Origin: Tubiluchus corallicola
Taxonomy: Eukaryota; Priapulida; Priapulimorpha; Priapulimorphida; Tubiluchidae
DNA length: 64,000 nucleotides
NCBI GenBank assembly: GCA_030141605.1
Contig: JAQGDQ010000309.1
Coordinates: 102,501-166,500, forward strand
Direction of reading: 5' to 3'
Part shown: positions 32,518-44,854 of the stretch, one piece after another
Layout of the letters: the number at the start of each line of letters is the position of its first letter
How positions within the stretch are numbered: position 1 is the stretch's first letter
Made by a program: the position numbers and the translations under genes
The notes under the pieces: generated by a model
Seen by the model: the letters and a program-made list of their open reading frames with translations, nothing else
Database searches by the model: none
What the model was told of the DNA's origin: nothing

Positions 32518-33530
32518 TCTTCTCTTCTGTTAACCATTTCACATTTTACCCATAGTTTCCTGCCTGCCTGCCTTGTAATAGTCATTAAAATTACATATTG
32601 TTCAGTATTAATGTAAGGAAAATGTAAGGAACGTTTTGTTAATAATTTGTTTTCCTTTTATTTTAACCTGACGATGCTACAAATTAAACTAACACTATAG
32701 AGTTAGCACACAAATAGCAAAGATTTTCAAATGAAACTTCAAATGCTTTTCATAGCATCATAGAACCAAGCATACTTTATTTAAGACTGCAGCTATGAGA
32801 AACAAAATGTAAATATTGCGATCTCTGTAAATATGATTTATGTATTTATTTTGTTACCAGACACATGGAAACAGGAATAGAGAGCTTTAGCTGGTGTGAC
32901 ACTTTGGCTTCAGATAAACTGTTTACGAAAAACAATTTCTAATCTTAAAGATTAGTCCAGGTCATTTAGCAGATAATAAAAATCAATCGGTCTGCTAAAA
33001 AACATGAAATAAAATTCTAGTCAGTCATACAATTTCAGATCGTCTTTTGCTTGTTTGTACATGGGAGAGCACTGGTGTTAAAATTTAATACTCAATATAC
33101 TTAATTATTAGTTAATATTGTTAATTTGCTTTCTGGTAATTAAGCAATGAGCATTCTACAGAAGCTCGCTCCTGATCACACGTCCAAAACTTAATCGACC
33201 AATTTTATTCATTGAGGATTTCCTTATTTTATGAGAAAAGAATATCAAAGTTATCTTTGTAACTTGCACTTGACACGGTCACTTCAATCTACCAAGCTAT
33301 TTCGTGTAAAACTTTCGTGATATGCAGTACTGCATTAGATTAACTGTTTTCTATGTGTTGATCTAGGTAAGTTGCTAGTAACATGACAATCATTAAACAT
33401 TCAGCTCCAACATTGAAGCATGCAAAGTTTATGAAAGATACAGGACACTACATGTTTCCACACTAATACAATTGGCACTAAATTTGGAGAATAACGCCAT
33501 TATTTCTCCAATCAGCATTTCTCATTTGAA

Positions 33531-33757
33531 CTAGTTAGCATTGGATTCACAGACGAATGAAGTTGTGTAGGTACATGGAGCGTCATTCCAATGGTAATTC
33601 TGTTGGTCCCAGATATGTGTACAATGTTCATTTCCCATATTATTATCAGGTTGATTATCAGACCAGTCCGCGAAGGTGAAGGGTTGGCCATTGGCAATCC
33701 ATCTCCAGTTGCCTTCACTGTGTTGATCTGTTCCACCAATCCAGACACTGCTAATAC
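33531..33757 (-). CDS. C-type lectin exon 3: sugar-binding half
   Basis: Acceptor CCAATAG. Carries WIGG, QPDNN, NEHC, HWND and the last two cysteines, ending ESNAN and TAG at 33531-33533. Confidence 0.93.
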
Positions 33758-36148
33758 CTATTGGAAAAATATGTGAACAGTGTCACTGTGTAGTGAGATA
33801 AGTTATATTTGAGTAAATAAATTAGTTTGAATTGAGATAGGTTAAATTGCATTTGCTTGATTTGTTGCAAGGATTGTTGCAGGTTGAGACAGGTTTATGC
33901 AGCAAGTGTGTTTTTGCTGTTCTAAGAAAATTAACTTTGTTGTGGGATATATTCAGCAAATTTTTAACAAAAAATCGCAGCCTGCTATGTCTGTAATTGG
34001 TGTAATATGTAGATGCACATGGACGTATACACGGTGTTAATATTTTACCATTAGTAGCTTTAATTTGATCCACTAAGAACTGATTTTCTGCGGCTGTTTC
34101 TATGGTAACGAGGTCTGCTCCAATCGCATTGCAAGTCATAACAGCTTCTATCCAGGTAACTTCGGGGTTAGCATAAAATCTGTAACAATGTCCACTGAAT
34201 AACACATCTCCGTTTTTACATTGCTTGATGGTGTCTTCAGCGTTTGATATCTGTAAGAAGTATACTCGCATAATTTCTTATATTTGTAATAATAATGAAC
34301 ACAATGAAGCACATATCGTGTCAAATACATGATAGGCCTAATAACTGATAATTTAATTGCGTTGTATAATAACTTGTAGATCATTAGAATTAGAAACACA
34401 TCAAGACATTACTAGAATAAGCATTTTTTTAACACTGAACGCCTCAAATCTAGCACCCTTCAAAATTTGGCACCTTATCCTAGCCTAGTTATCCTATTGG
34501 TAGATATGCCCCTGATTGGAAGTGCCATTATCAATATTAAAGCCCATGGTAGCATTAAGAATAATTATATAAAATTATTTAAGAAAAATCTCTAGTTGAA
34601 ATGGAAAACTGCTAATGAGAAATTTTCTTCTTAGAATACTTCTCTTAAAAATTCTAATATCACTCTCATTGTGCCTATGATACACCGAACCGTCTGGCGA
34701 CTGGTGACCAGCGGCCATAGCTTTCAGCGATTCCAGTGACCAGGTGACCAGCGGCTATAGCTTTCAGCGATTCCAGTGACCAGTGTTCGGGTAAAACACG
34801 AAAGTAATTACTGACTCGTGTTTGCGTGCAAGCACATATTTATGAATTATTATGAAGCAACACTGATATAATAAAACAAAAATGAAAGTAATATGACTTT
34901 AGTTACATCTCCAGTGAAAGAGCAGATATATTCATTATTTATTATTATAATATCATCATTTATTTACTATACTCATTTTCTTCTCATAAAGAAAGGGGGC
35001 AGTTTGTCACAAGTTTGCTGGAAGCTAAATGCTTAACTCGCCAGGATGCCTTATTTTATTTTAACAGTTTAAGAAATTTCTAAGAATTTTCGTCCCAGTG
35101 ATTTCGAGACAATACTGCAAGATACCAAATTGAAACCCAGTTGCAAATCATTAACAGAAAACACTAGAACTGCACAGTTTAGCCAAAATAAACTATTGTA
35201 TTGAAAGCAGTAAAGAAGTTTCACAGCAACCGACTCATCAGCTTATTGTGGCAACGTTACAGCTGACTACAACACGGAAGCCCAGGCTGACATTAAAATA
35301 GTAATGCCTACGTCACAAGTGGGATGTAACCAATGTAACAGAGGGGTGTGTTGGCACAATTGAAACCATAGTGCTGTTACACAATGATTAACTTTGTTTC
35401 TTACTGATCTGTTAAGTTGAGGCAATAAAACTGTAAACATGTTAATGGAGATTGTTAACATTACTTTTTATGAATTTTATTTAGATTACAACTATTTTTT
35501 CGCACAGTAGACAATAGTAAGGGAAGCATTTGCCTTTCTCAGGGCGAGAATTTGATTCTAATGCTGCGATATTCCGTGTATGATCTATTTCACGTTTTTG
35601 TTATAAATTTAAAGTATGTATCATACCAATCTTAATAACCGATTTAATACAGCGATTACGTAATTATGCAACCATAGTTTATGGCATTTTATGAATAAAA
35701 GAGACTTTTATCACGTGACCACGGATTGATTTGTCATTGGGTGAATGTCGAAGAGATATGGTGGCATCCGGTCGCTCAAAAAATAGAAACAATTTTATCT
35801 TCGAGCAATTGGCAACTTGGTGAATCATCACACATTGAAAATATGCACGTTCTATTTCTTTCTGCAGTCGCCCCACGCGGTCGCCAGTCGCCTCGGGGTA
35901 TCGTAAAGGCATTAGAGATAATTAACATTTTGTAGATTTCTAGGCAGTGTGCATATGCACCACATTTGAATCTGTTCATGCAACACAAGGACATTAAAGC
36001 TTAATGGCAAATGATTCGAATATAATCATGTTAGACTTTGTACCTGACAGTGGCATTCACAAACTGGGGGTGACAACGGAGGGTTAGGACTCCAAAACCC
36101 CTCCAAACCCTGAAATGCAAGCAATACAAGAAGGCAACAAGTAAACAT
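33531..36148 (-). CDS. Secreted C-type lectin (three exons, complete)
   Basis: Minus-strand exons 36044-36148, 34049-34250 and 33531-33757 join in phase to 177 codons plus TAG. Residues 1-19 (MFTCCLLVLLAFQG) form a signal peptide, followed by a Pro/Cys segment (PPVCECHCQ). The C-type lectin domain follows: CKNGDVLFSGHCYRF, WIEAVMTCNAIGADLVTI, VWIGGTDQHSEGNW, then QPDNN at the sugar-specificity loop, NEHC, HWNDAPC and FVCE. Six domain cysteines match the long-form pattern. QPD is the galactose-type triplet and WND the usual Ca2+/sugar site, so Ca2+-dependent galactose-type binding is a fair inference. It is probably a soluble recognition or mucus lectin. Convergent with the MS4A-like gene. A TTTATT at 33204-33209 (AATAAA on the minus strand) may be its poly(A) signal. 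Confidence 0.92.
34049..34250 (-). CDS. C-type lectin exon 2: first half of domain
   Basis: Follows CTTCTTACAG. Encodes ISNAEDTIKQC to VDQIKATNG with the conserved WIEAVMTC and GADLVTI. Donor GTAAAA, phase 1. Confidence 0.92.
34437..34517 (-). mobile_element. Terminal fragment of MITE family M2
   Basis: CCTAGCCTAGTTATCCTATT and ATATGCCCCTG match the inverted end of the element at 20126 and 53487. Only about 80 bp remain, in the intron between lectin exons 1 and 2. Confidence 0.5.
34696..34785. repeat. Tandem duplication, about 41-bp unit
   Basis: Two copies of a unit holding GACCAGCGGC, ATAGCTTTCAGCGATTCC and AGTGACCAG, in the intron between lectin exons 1 and 2. Confidence 0.8.
36044..36148 (-). 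CDS. C-type lectin exon 1: signal peptide
   Basis: 35 codons from ATG at 36148. Hydrophobic start MFTCCLLVLLAF, then Pro-rich sequence and CECHCQ. The donor GTACAA leaves phase 0. Confidence 0.88.
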
Positions 36149-36819
36149 TCTCTTTCTCTGAAGAGGGAGTCGATGACACGCTGTTAGTTGAGGACGTTTC
36201 ACAGTATCGCTGAAACAACAAGATATCGATGATTACGAATATTTTAAACATTCGGTAGTTTAAAAACCGGTTCTCGACTTAATGGGCTCAAACTAGCCAT
36301 TAAACTCGAGTCATAGCGAACTGTAGACCTGGTGATCTTTGACAAGTTGAACTAGTCCTTACTTTCCTTTATTTTTTGTAAAGATTGGCAAATTATTGAT
36401 TGTAAACTTGCAATTACACTAAAATAAGAAAAAGCTTTTTCTACCCAGAAAATGCTCAACAGTTGCTGAGTTAAAACAATCGCAGAGGTGAATTAATAAA
36501 ATTAAATGTTACCAAATAATGCAGTAAACACTTTTTTACTCAATATCACTTCAGTTTATCTTTGCGTTCACTGTAGCTAAGAAAAAAACGATAATACAAA
36601 GAAACCCAGTCTGCAGTACTGTAGCAACATGCTCCCCATTGGACACCTGAACTTGAATCTTTTATAAAACAAAATGCGCAGTTTCGCCAAAGGAAGCCAG
36701 TTCTAAATAATTATACAAAACTATTTAAATAGTGTCTTGGCGGTTTCAATAATGCTTAACTTAATACTAACACCATGGTGCCAAAGTTTCAGCATTTATT
36801 GCACAGCGCACAGGTATAT

Positions 36820-36925
36820 GCAGTCGTTGCTGTTGTTGCTGCTGTTGCCGCTGCTGCTGTTGCTGTTGTTGTTGTTGCTGCTGCTGTTGCTGTTGCCGTT
36901 GCCGTTGCTGTTGCTGCTGAACAGA
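36820..36925. repeat. (TGC/TTG)n trinucleotide repeat
   Basis: About 100 bp of TGC, TTG and CCG triplets giving poly-Leu and poly-Ala frames. Lies about 670 bp upstream of the lectin start codon. Confidence 0.95.
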
Positions 36926-37579
36926 ATCGACAATAGATGTTATTAGGGTAATGTCGTACCCTGAATAATGCTGGACAATGAGTTTCGGACTTTACTATAA
37001 CTAACAAACCCTTATTTAAACTTGTTTTTTTCCTCGCCTTGATTAATCAAAGAAAGAAAAAACAATGACTAAACTACTTAGTATTTTTAGTAAAGCTTGG
37101 AGCTTATTGTCCAACATTAGCCTATGCTCGATGTAAGCCTATTTACCCTAATTATAATTTTTGTTTTCATATAAATTATAAGGGAAGTAAATACAGTAAA
37201 ACGGTGAAGATGAGAATAAGTATCCAGGAAAATAAAATTCATTTAACTAATTTTATAGTGATAGAGTGCATCTCTTGGCGACTCCTTGAATCAGTAAAGC
37301 TGTAGTTTTCAAGAAATCTATTTCCTCATTTTAGGTTGAAAATTGCACAGGTAAGAGGCCCAAGGAAAAATGGATTTTTCTTTTGCTTTCTCTCCTTTTT
37401 ATGAGGAGCAAATTTTCCCCCATGCCTTTATTATATGGATCTGTTCTTTCAGGCGCCATAAAAGAAGGCATTTTAAATGTGATAGGCTATTTGGGTGATT
37501 TCTTGAACCCCTGTACTGGAACGTTTCCTCTTACTGTTCCTAATACAGTTCCACTAACACTCTAACACTATTGTAAGAT

Positions 37580-37740
37580 ATTACGGCCAAATCACGTTGA
37601 AAACACCGGTTCTCGTCTGATCACCGAAGTTAGACCCTGGTTAGGGCTTGGATGGGTGACCGCCTAGGAATACCAATACCAGGTGCTGTAGGCTTGTGGG
37701 ATGCACACACTGTATCTCGACACTAGACGGAATAGCTATA
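37580..37740 (+). mobile_element. 5S-type SINE, head with short body
   Basis: A 5S-rRNA-like head (ACGGCCAAATCACGTTG, TCTCGTCTGATCACCGAAGT, GGGTGACCGCCT, GTGCTGTAGGCTT) has lost about 14 bases after GAAGTTA. It is followed by the start of the SINE body (CACACTGTATCTCGACACTA), after which similarity stops. Confidence 0.85.
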
Positions 37741-38430
37741 CAAGCAACCGTTCTCACGGTTGATAGACAGCTCACAGAATCTGTGACTTTCTAGCCTTGT
37801 TCATCCATAGTCACGTGCACGGCAACAATAATAACTATTGCAAATATACATGTAGATTTTTCCATTTCTGACAGAATTTTATTTCACGTTACGAATTCAT
37901 TAGATTATAGCCTCTGTACGTATGGATTCACGTTTTTGTAGTCAAAGCAAGACATAGTAGTTGTATAAACTCTAAATTACTATTACTGGATAACCTCTTA
38001 CTCGGCGAATCAAGGTAAATTAGTCAGAGAAAAAGGTCACGGAAATAAGACACAAGAAAAAAGAATAACCTTAAAACCTTTTTCAATTTTTTTTCAATTC
38101 AATAGATTTATTTCGCAATAAACAGATACTTGTGCATTACAAGCACTTTGATAATCAATTTTTTGTTAATAAACAAAATTAGGATTATAATTAATGAATT
38201 CTGCACTCTAGACCTAAGAAGCTAGCTTATGTTAGGCCACTACAATTAGTAATGAGAAAAAAATTTAACAACAAGTTTCTAATGGTTAGAGTGAGTTACA
38301 GGGGGCGCTAGTAATATTTCATAATTACATAAATTGATGTACGGTGCAGATAAATGATAACTGTTTTAACACATTCGCTAAGCATTTGCGGAGGACGCAA
38401 CATTTGATTTGACTATATGGAGGAGTGCAA

Positions 38431-38433
<3 letters not shown>

Positions 38434-38508
<75 letters not shown>
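38434..38508. repeat. (TA)n microsatellite
   Basis: About 75 bp of pure TA. Confidence 0.98.
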
Positions 38509-38511
<3 letters not shown>

Positions 38512-38888
38512 GTGGGAACTAATAAGTATATTATTATCCTGGAGGGGAAGTTTTTGAAAATGAAAAACAACAACAAGTCATGATTGAGTGATCAGCTATA
38601 TGTTTCAAGTAACTGTAATTTATATACTTTTTTGAATATGGACAGTGACTTGGCATGTTTTATAGCTGGAGCAGTTAAATTCCATATATAATGGCCATTG
38701 TGTTTGATAGAAAAATTTTTAACATTTGTGTAGTGATAGTTGAAGTGTCTACCGTGTACTATAATTATGTATTTCAGCATTCAGACAAAAATAATCAATA
38801 AATACGGGTATGAGTGAATTTGTACATGAAAATGGCACTTTGGATCTTGTTAATGTCATAAATATTTTGACAGTTTAGTGTTTGAAAC

Positions 38889-38998
38889 ATTGGTGGCGTG
38901 TGGTTCTGACAACGGGCAACACTAACCCTGACAATAACTAACCATTGGTGGCGTGTGGTTCTGATAACGGGCAACACTAACCCTGACAATAACTAACC
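38889..38998. repeat. 55-bp tandem duplication
   Basis: Two head-to-tail copies starting ATTGGTGGCGTGTGGTTCTG, differing at one base (GACAAC versus GATAAC). Confidence 0.95.
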
Positions 38999-39593
38999 AT
39001 AGATAAAAATTAATTGTGGCTTTTTTTCCTGCTACTTTTTTCCTAGGCAAAATTGTGGCATTTTCCGGGATTTTTTTCCTATGACTTTCTTCTCACCAAT
39101 CCTGTTTCGTTTACTGACTAACTTTGTTTACTTAAACACAACATCGGTCTCAATTCGGCCTACATTGCACAAACTTGCAAAATGCATTCTAGTTCATGTA
39201 AATAAATTTACTCATAAAAACAAAAGGTATTTTCAATGTATACACTTAATCCAATACAGCCAATTCTGTACAGCGCATGCGTACAGAAAACTTTTTGTCG
39301 TACTTTCCTGCTTTGTCTTGGTAAATTGACAAACATGATAAACTATTGCAACAATATCAACAATATAAAGCAATTTGCTGTACTATTTTTTCTTTATTAC
39401 TATAGAATTTAAAACAATCACAATCGCGCAATGCTTTATCTGTTAAAATGTAAACTCCATAAGACGTAAAGTTCACAATTATACCTTATACTTTAAGCCT
39501 TCAAACTCAAATTATTACAGCTGTTGTCATTTGTAAAAGTATAGGCTAAAGTCGTACAATTCCCCACACACAAGAAGCAGGTGGGTGAAGTGG

Positions 39594-39680
39594 ATTAGGA
39601 TTACGGTTAGGGTTAGGGTACTGATTAAGATTAGGATTGAGGTTGGGCTAGGGTTAGGGTTACAGTTGGGCTAGGGTTTT
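39594..39680. repeat. Interstitial telomere-like (TTAGGG-related) repeat
   Basis: Repeated GGTTAGGGTTAGGGT with variants (GATTAGGATT, GGGCTAGGGTTAGGG) over about 90 bp. Confidence 0.7.
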
Positions 39681-41009
39681 CGATTACCAGCCATGCCTCT
39701 TGGTTGCCAGTTGATGTGCAGATACGAACTCATCCATCTTCGCTGATACATTAAGAAAAAAGCTCGTATCTCTTCACACAGCCCAGGCAAACATTTTATA
39801 AAAGACTCCATCATAACCTACTGACAAAAATTGAATGTTGTTAAATTAATGTACCCAGGCTGGTGAGTTATATGCTGCAGTTGGGTTATTATTGATCACT
39901 GGCAACGTTGTTTTCTCTGATAACCTTCCTTTCATCTTCCTCGTATGTAGATTGTGTGTGAATGTAGGGAATAGAGTATTTGATCTTACAGCTTGCATGA
40001 ATCATACTCGCTGAAGTACGAGATACTTCTGCTGCTGTTGCTATGAGAGCAAAGATGGCTATTAAGCTGACTTACTGCATCAGAAAAAGTTTTTCACTTT
40101 TGAGTGCGGGCTAGCTCCGGTGCTCAGTTAACATTAAGAAACAGCTAACGTTAAGTAAAAAACTCGGGTTACAGTAACATTATGTATATATTATGTAATT
40201 GTATGGGTACTTAAATCATCGTGTGGGAAGTGCAAACTTTCCAAAGCATAATGCTGCTATAAACGAATTAACAGTTTTAGCAGAAACAGTTTAAATGCTG
40301 ATTACTTATATACTAGACGAAATTCTTTTTCAAGCCATGTTATGCGTGCACACAAGACAATCGCAAGACATGTGAGTAATCGTATAAGGCAAAATTGTGT
40401 GGTTAAAACAAAGTTTAAATATATGTCTAATTTCGAAGTATCGAAAAGCTACTTCCAACATTTGCACAAATATAGCTTTCAAGAGATAGTTCTCCCATAT
40501 CGTAACATGTGGAAATTAACAAACTCACATAACGTATTATTCGATCAGTATTCAATTATTCTTTACTATTCAATGATAATTAATGCCAGTTATACTAAAT
40601 ATATCTACTATATGTCTTGACTAAGCCAATGCAAGAACCAATAACCCACGCATTTAAAAACTGACTAACTTACAATAATTGTGGCATAAAAAATATTGAA
40701 GCAAGCCTCCACCTAAAAAGTACGAGAATAACTAATAATTCGATGAACAGATTACAGGTTTATTGTGCGTCATCGATTCTTCTTTTTTTCTTATTTAGCC
40801 GTCCTCAGCTAGATTGCAACACACTGCAGCGTACGGAGGTCCAAAGCATGTCCCTTGGCGCACCACATTGTGCAAACTTTATTTTTTCTGCAAAGTGCAA
40901 ATCGTGATACACTTATCGTGATTACTTATCGTGATACAGTATATTAAAGAAAAGTAGGATTATTCAATATCCTGCTCTATTTTGAAGTAGGGCAAAAAGC
41001 TTACATTAT

Positions 41010-41770
41010 CAGCAACACTTTGGCACTTCTGTAGATGTAAACTTTCTACCGTGCTTCAACATGGACCAGGATATGATAATTCATCGTGTTTTCCTTTAAC
41101 TGCAGTTGTTCAACTTGAATTGTAACTACTTTTGACTGATCCAAACGTAATATTGCAAAGAGAAAAAAGAATACTACTACTGTTAGTCAACTTTACCTTA
41201 ATTTTTCCCGTAATCCAATAATATTGCTACGGAGTCACCTGTGTACGGTCAGGTGTAGGGCCCTCTACACGCCTTGCTTCCACGTCAGCAGCGATTCACC
41301 CCTTTCTTGTAGGTACAGACGTCTTGTTTGGGCCTACACGTGGTGTGAGAAGCCAGCTGACCTGGAATTCCAGTATAAAAGCGTGTAGAGGTCACTACAG
41401 CCTTGATTTCTGACACAAGTGCTCCTCGGGTGTACTGCTGTTACTGAGTTAGTTATTTTTTGTGCACGTGTATTTTGGTTCCTCTTTTTTATTAGTGCTG
41501 TTAATAAACTCCGTACAGTGTAGTTTTTGTGTATTTTGTTTTATGAGAGTTAGATGACATGCTATAACAGGTATAAGGTACTAGACATTGATTTAGTTGA
41601 TTAGCATAACATTTGTAATTAAAATTGACATTTGTAGTTTAAGTAATCAGTTACACAACGATAGTAAAATGGATCTTCATGATGCGCAATATCAAGGCCG
41701 CCATGCAATAATATTAAATAAGATACTGAGTATAGAACTGTAGTTTTGTCCAATTAAAGTTGCACCACAA
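41010..41770 (+). mobile_element. Dispersed element M3, copy 1, interrupted by a 480-bp insert
   Basis: 41010-41225 plus 41706-41770 match 48140-48415 in order: CTGTAGATGTAAACTTTCTA, CAGTTGTTCAA, TTTTTCCCGTAATCCAA and TATAGAACTGTA. The two halves are separated by the insert described next. Confidence 0.75.
41226..41705 (+). mobile_element. 480-bp insertion with LTR-like promoter
   Basis: Precisely bounded by the direct repeat CAATAATATT (41216-41225 and 41706-41715) and absent from the related repeat at 48140. It contains TATAAAA at 41374-41380 and AATAAA at 41503-41508, spaced as in an LTR. A TG...CA unit at 41240-41569 could be the LTR itself. No protein remains. Target duplications of LTR elements are usually 4-6 bp, so the 10-bp repeat may be partly chance. 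Confidence 0.6.
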
Positions 41771-42300
41771 CTTTTACCTTATCCGTCCGTTGTAATCGAT
41801 TATTGTGCACTTTCTAAACTTCCATCCACCACCAGATGGCACGCAGGGGGCGCTTCCGCAAGTTTGTGTCAAAGTTTCGGTTTCTAACATTTGACCGCTT
41901 GTTCATATAAAAAATAAAACAATACAATAAAAACAAAAAACAAAAACGAAAAAAGAAGAAAACAAACAAATAAGTTAAGAGATGGCAAATAAGTTTTGTG
42001 GTTTCAATCATTTAGTATCATTTCAGATTCTTGGATGACACAGTTAGTAAATTAAGAACAAAATAAATTTTAGAAACTTATGTAATTTTCATTCCATTTC
42101 ATAAAAAAAACAAAAGCTGGCAAGTCTATGTCAGTTAACAATAGCAGTTATAATGCAATTGCCAGTGTGCAGTGTTGCAAATGCTATAACACCATCTTTT
42201 GCGAATGTGAGGTCGTTCAAATGGGGTAGAGGTCGCTTTACACACGTGCAAGAAGGCCACTACAATCGTACTTTAAGTGAAACCGTTTTTTGAAACCGTC

Positions 42301-42974
42301 AAGGGCGTATCGAGGCTGCTCGACGCCCTAGACTGATAGTTCTGTCCCGTCTATCTCTATATTGTGACTAGCCTTGCCACATGAAACTTTCCCGCAATTC
42401 CTGTGGGCCACAGGCAGTTTGATCAAGGAGCCAAGTACAGAAAGGCCTACTAATGATTTTTTTTCATACGACCAGCGTACATCATTGCTACTGCACTACT
42501 ACACTTAAGAAACTATTTTAGAAGTTATTAAAATTTATATACAAACCACATATTTCTACTTTCAGGACAGATAGTGGTAATTTCATTACAATGCATATTA
42601 GTAATGTGTATCACACAGTCTGTGTAGTACAGTGTTATTAAGCCGCATTTTCATTAGGTTGACAAATCTCTTCGCGGGTCGCACAAACTCTCTCGGCGGG
42701 CCGCAAGTGGCCCGCGGGCCGCAATTTGCACACCCCTGCCTTATACTAAAGCAGGTTGTGCAACTGCTTGTTGTGTTACACCTTGCGTTCGTTTTGTGGC
42801 ACTTATATAAAAACTGCACACAGTAACTGTTATAAAATGCGCCCTTTACAAGAATATGAAGGCATACACATTACACATTTTCCGAGGAGAAGTTTTTCTA
42901 AAATTTGACGCCCCTCAAAAACTTTGGCGCCCTAGGCTACAGTCCAGTTAGCCTATTCGTTAATACGCCCCTGG
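42301..42974 (-). mobile_element. MITE family M2, inverted copy with a hAT-like insert
   Basis: Starts AGGGCGTATCGA and ends AATACGCCCCTG, the inverted ends of family M2 (AGTCCAGTTAGCCTATTCG inside). It is longer than the other copies. 42655-42738 holds sequence (GGCCGCAAGTGGCCCGCGGG, then CACACCCCTG) typical of the end of a hAT-type transposon, nested inside. Confidence 0.55.
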
Positions 42975-43129
42975 ATACCTTTGCCGTATGAGATGCGCAG
43001 TCTATTTATCACACCATTGCTGTATGAAATATTCAGTCTATTTATCACCATTGCTATAATTAGTCCATAAAATATACAGTAAGCGTTTCAGGAGTAACTC
43101 TTAAATAACATGATTTTAACATGTCCGAA

Positions 43130-44420
43130 CACATCGGTGTTAAAAATTAAAGAGCAAATCGGTATATAAAAAGACAAGCCTGGTTTTTAATGTCACAGTT
43201 GTCGCTTAGATAACGTACATATTGTATGACCACGATATTTCTCTTGAATATTCTCAGGCAATGCAGCATTGCCAAAAATATCACGTATAAAACGTTTGTA
43301 CCTATAAAAAGTAATGGCAAAAAGTTTAGACATTTGCTTTTAGTCAAATTAAAATTAGTTTTATGAAGATAGCAAAACTTACTGCAAGTATTCAGAAGGG
43401 GTTGCAAGTAAAACAATATCATCAACATAAATCATTTGATATTGTCATCAGCATTATGATGATATTCCCTGCAATATGACATCCCTTCATACCATTTAGT
43501 TTCACAGACGGCTCATGAATGTAAACATTGAACAATAAAGGCGCGAGGACCCCACCTTGTCGGACACCATTTGTAGTATGAAAACCATCCGAGCAGGCAT
43601 TGCTCAATTGCACATGTAGGCGCTGTTTGTCATAAGATGCTAAGAAGTTTATTATGCTGTTAGGAAGTTAGGAAAACCTATTTCCTGCAAATTTTTAAAC
43701 AGCAAGTGATAATCAGCTTTATCAAAAACCTTGCTGCCATCTAAAAGACATGCATACACAGGCGTGTGGCTATCCATGTAAGTGTTCACAATTTCTTTAA
43801 AGGTGATTACTGCCAGATCCGTGAGATTTTTTGAAACCAAATTGGGCATCGGCTGTGTAAAAGAGCAACTATTATTTTTTCTAATATTTTGCTAACGATA
43901 CTAGCAGCAGCTATTGGACGATGATTATTAATGGATGTTATATCCTTTTGCGTAGACTTAAGCATAGAATTTGACACAATTACTGGCAAATATTGGTGGC
44001 TTTTCATGAAATTAAGCAGCAAGGTCAAATGTACAGAGACGAGATTTACTGCGTATACGAAATGCTCTGCATTAAGCCCGTCAAAGCCTACGGATTTACC
44101 ACTTTCTCAGCTTACGTATACTAGACATTGTGTCTTCAACAGCAATGTAGAAATCAAGTGATATATTACCAATTTCGGATAAAAACTTACAATTTAAAGT
44201 TTTATGATCATTTTAATAGCTGCTCATGAACACCTTCCACAGTTTGCAAATGTTTTGTTTACCTCTTACCTTTCCAATTCTGTTTGACAGATGCACTTCT
44301 AAATTGTTCATTCTCTTAATTCTTTTCCAAAACTTTTAATTGTCAGGTGAAGTCATAGTTAGAGCTAATTTGTCACCTCTGATCTTATTTTCTACAGTCG
44401 AAAATTGTCACCTGACGCGG
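43130..44420 (-). mobile_element. Degenerate LINE (non-LTR reverse transcriptase) relic
   Basis: Minus-strand frames broken by several frameshifts show LINE ORF2 parts in order: FWKRIKRMNN linker, GFDGLNAEHF, NNHRPIAAASIVSKILEKI, KVFDKADYHLLF, GVRQGGVLAPLLF and ADDIVLLA. These are reverse-transcriptase motifs of CR1/L2-like elements. Not functional. It lies just downstream of the Ser/Thr-rich gene on the same strand. Confidence 0.82.
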
Positions 44421-44589
44421 ATAATTTAACTTTCTCCAATAGCTAAATATGAGTAAATTTTCATTACAATCATTTAAATTTGTTTAGCTGATGAAGAACG
44501 TGAGGCTGAAGTTTCTTACTATAGAGAAATTTTATGGAGTTTATGAAGTGGCGAACCTCGAGATAAAGTAACTTTAAAACTTTACTTAC

Positions 44590-44854
44590 TCCGAGCTTAA
44601 ACACAAGGATCCTGAAGGTTGGCACGTTCGCGTACACGATTGAGAACCCTTGGTAGTCCCACATGGCTTGCAAACTCCATATCTACATTCACCCCATTGC
44701 CCCTGTGCTTCTGTTGACATCGCTTCGCTGGTTGTACCCGTCTCCTCTGTGATCACATCAGTGGATTGGGTAGCGTCTGTTGCGCTGGTTGTATCCGTCT
44801 CATTTGCTGTTGAGTCGGTGACATTTTGTCCAACAGCCATGTCGACATTAACAG
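44590..44854 (-). CDS. Ser/Thr-rich protein exon 2
   Basis: Thr/Ser/Glu-rich spacer with two N-glycosylation sequons, then seven cysteines in about 35 residues. Ends phase 0 or 2 depending on the donor; GTAAGT at 44589 is preferred. Confidence 0.65.

Noticed and set aside
36737-36946. Poly-Leu frame upstream of the lectin
   Set aside because: TGC/TTG triplet repeat.
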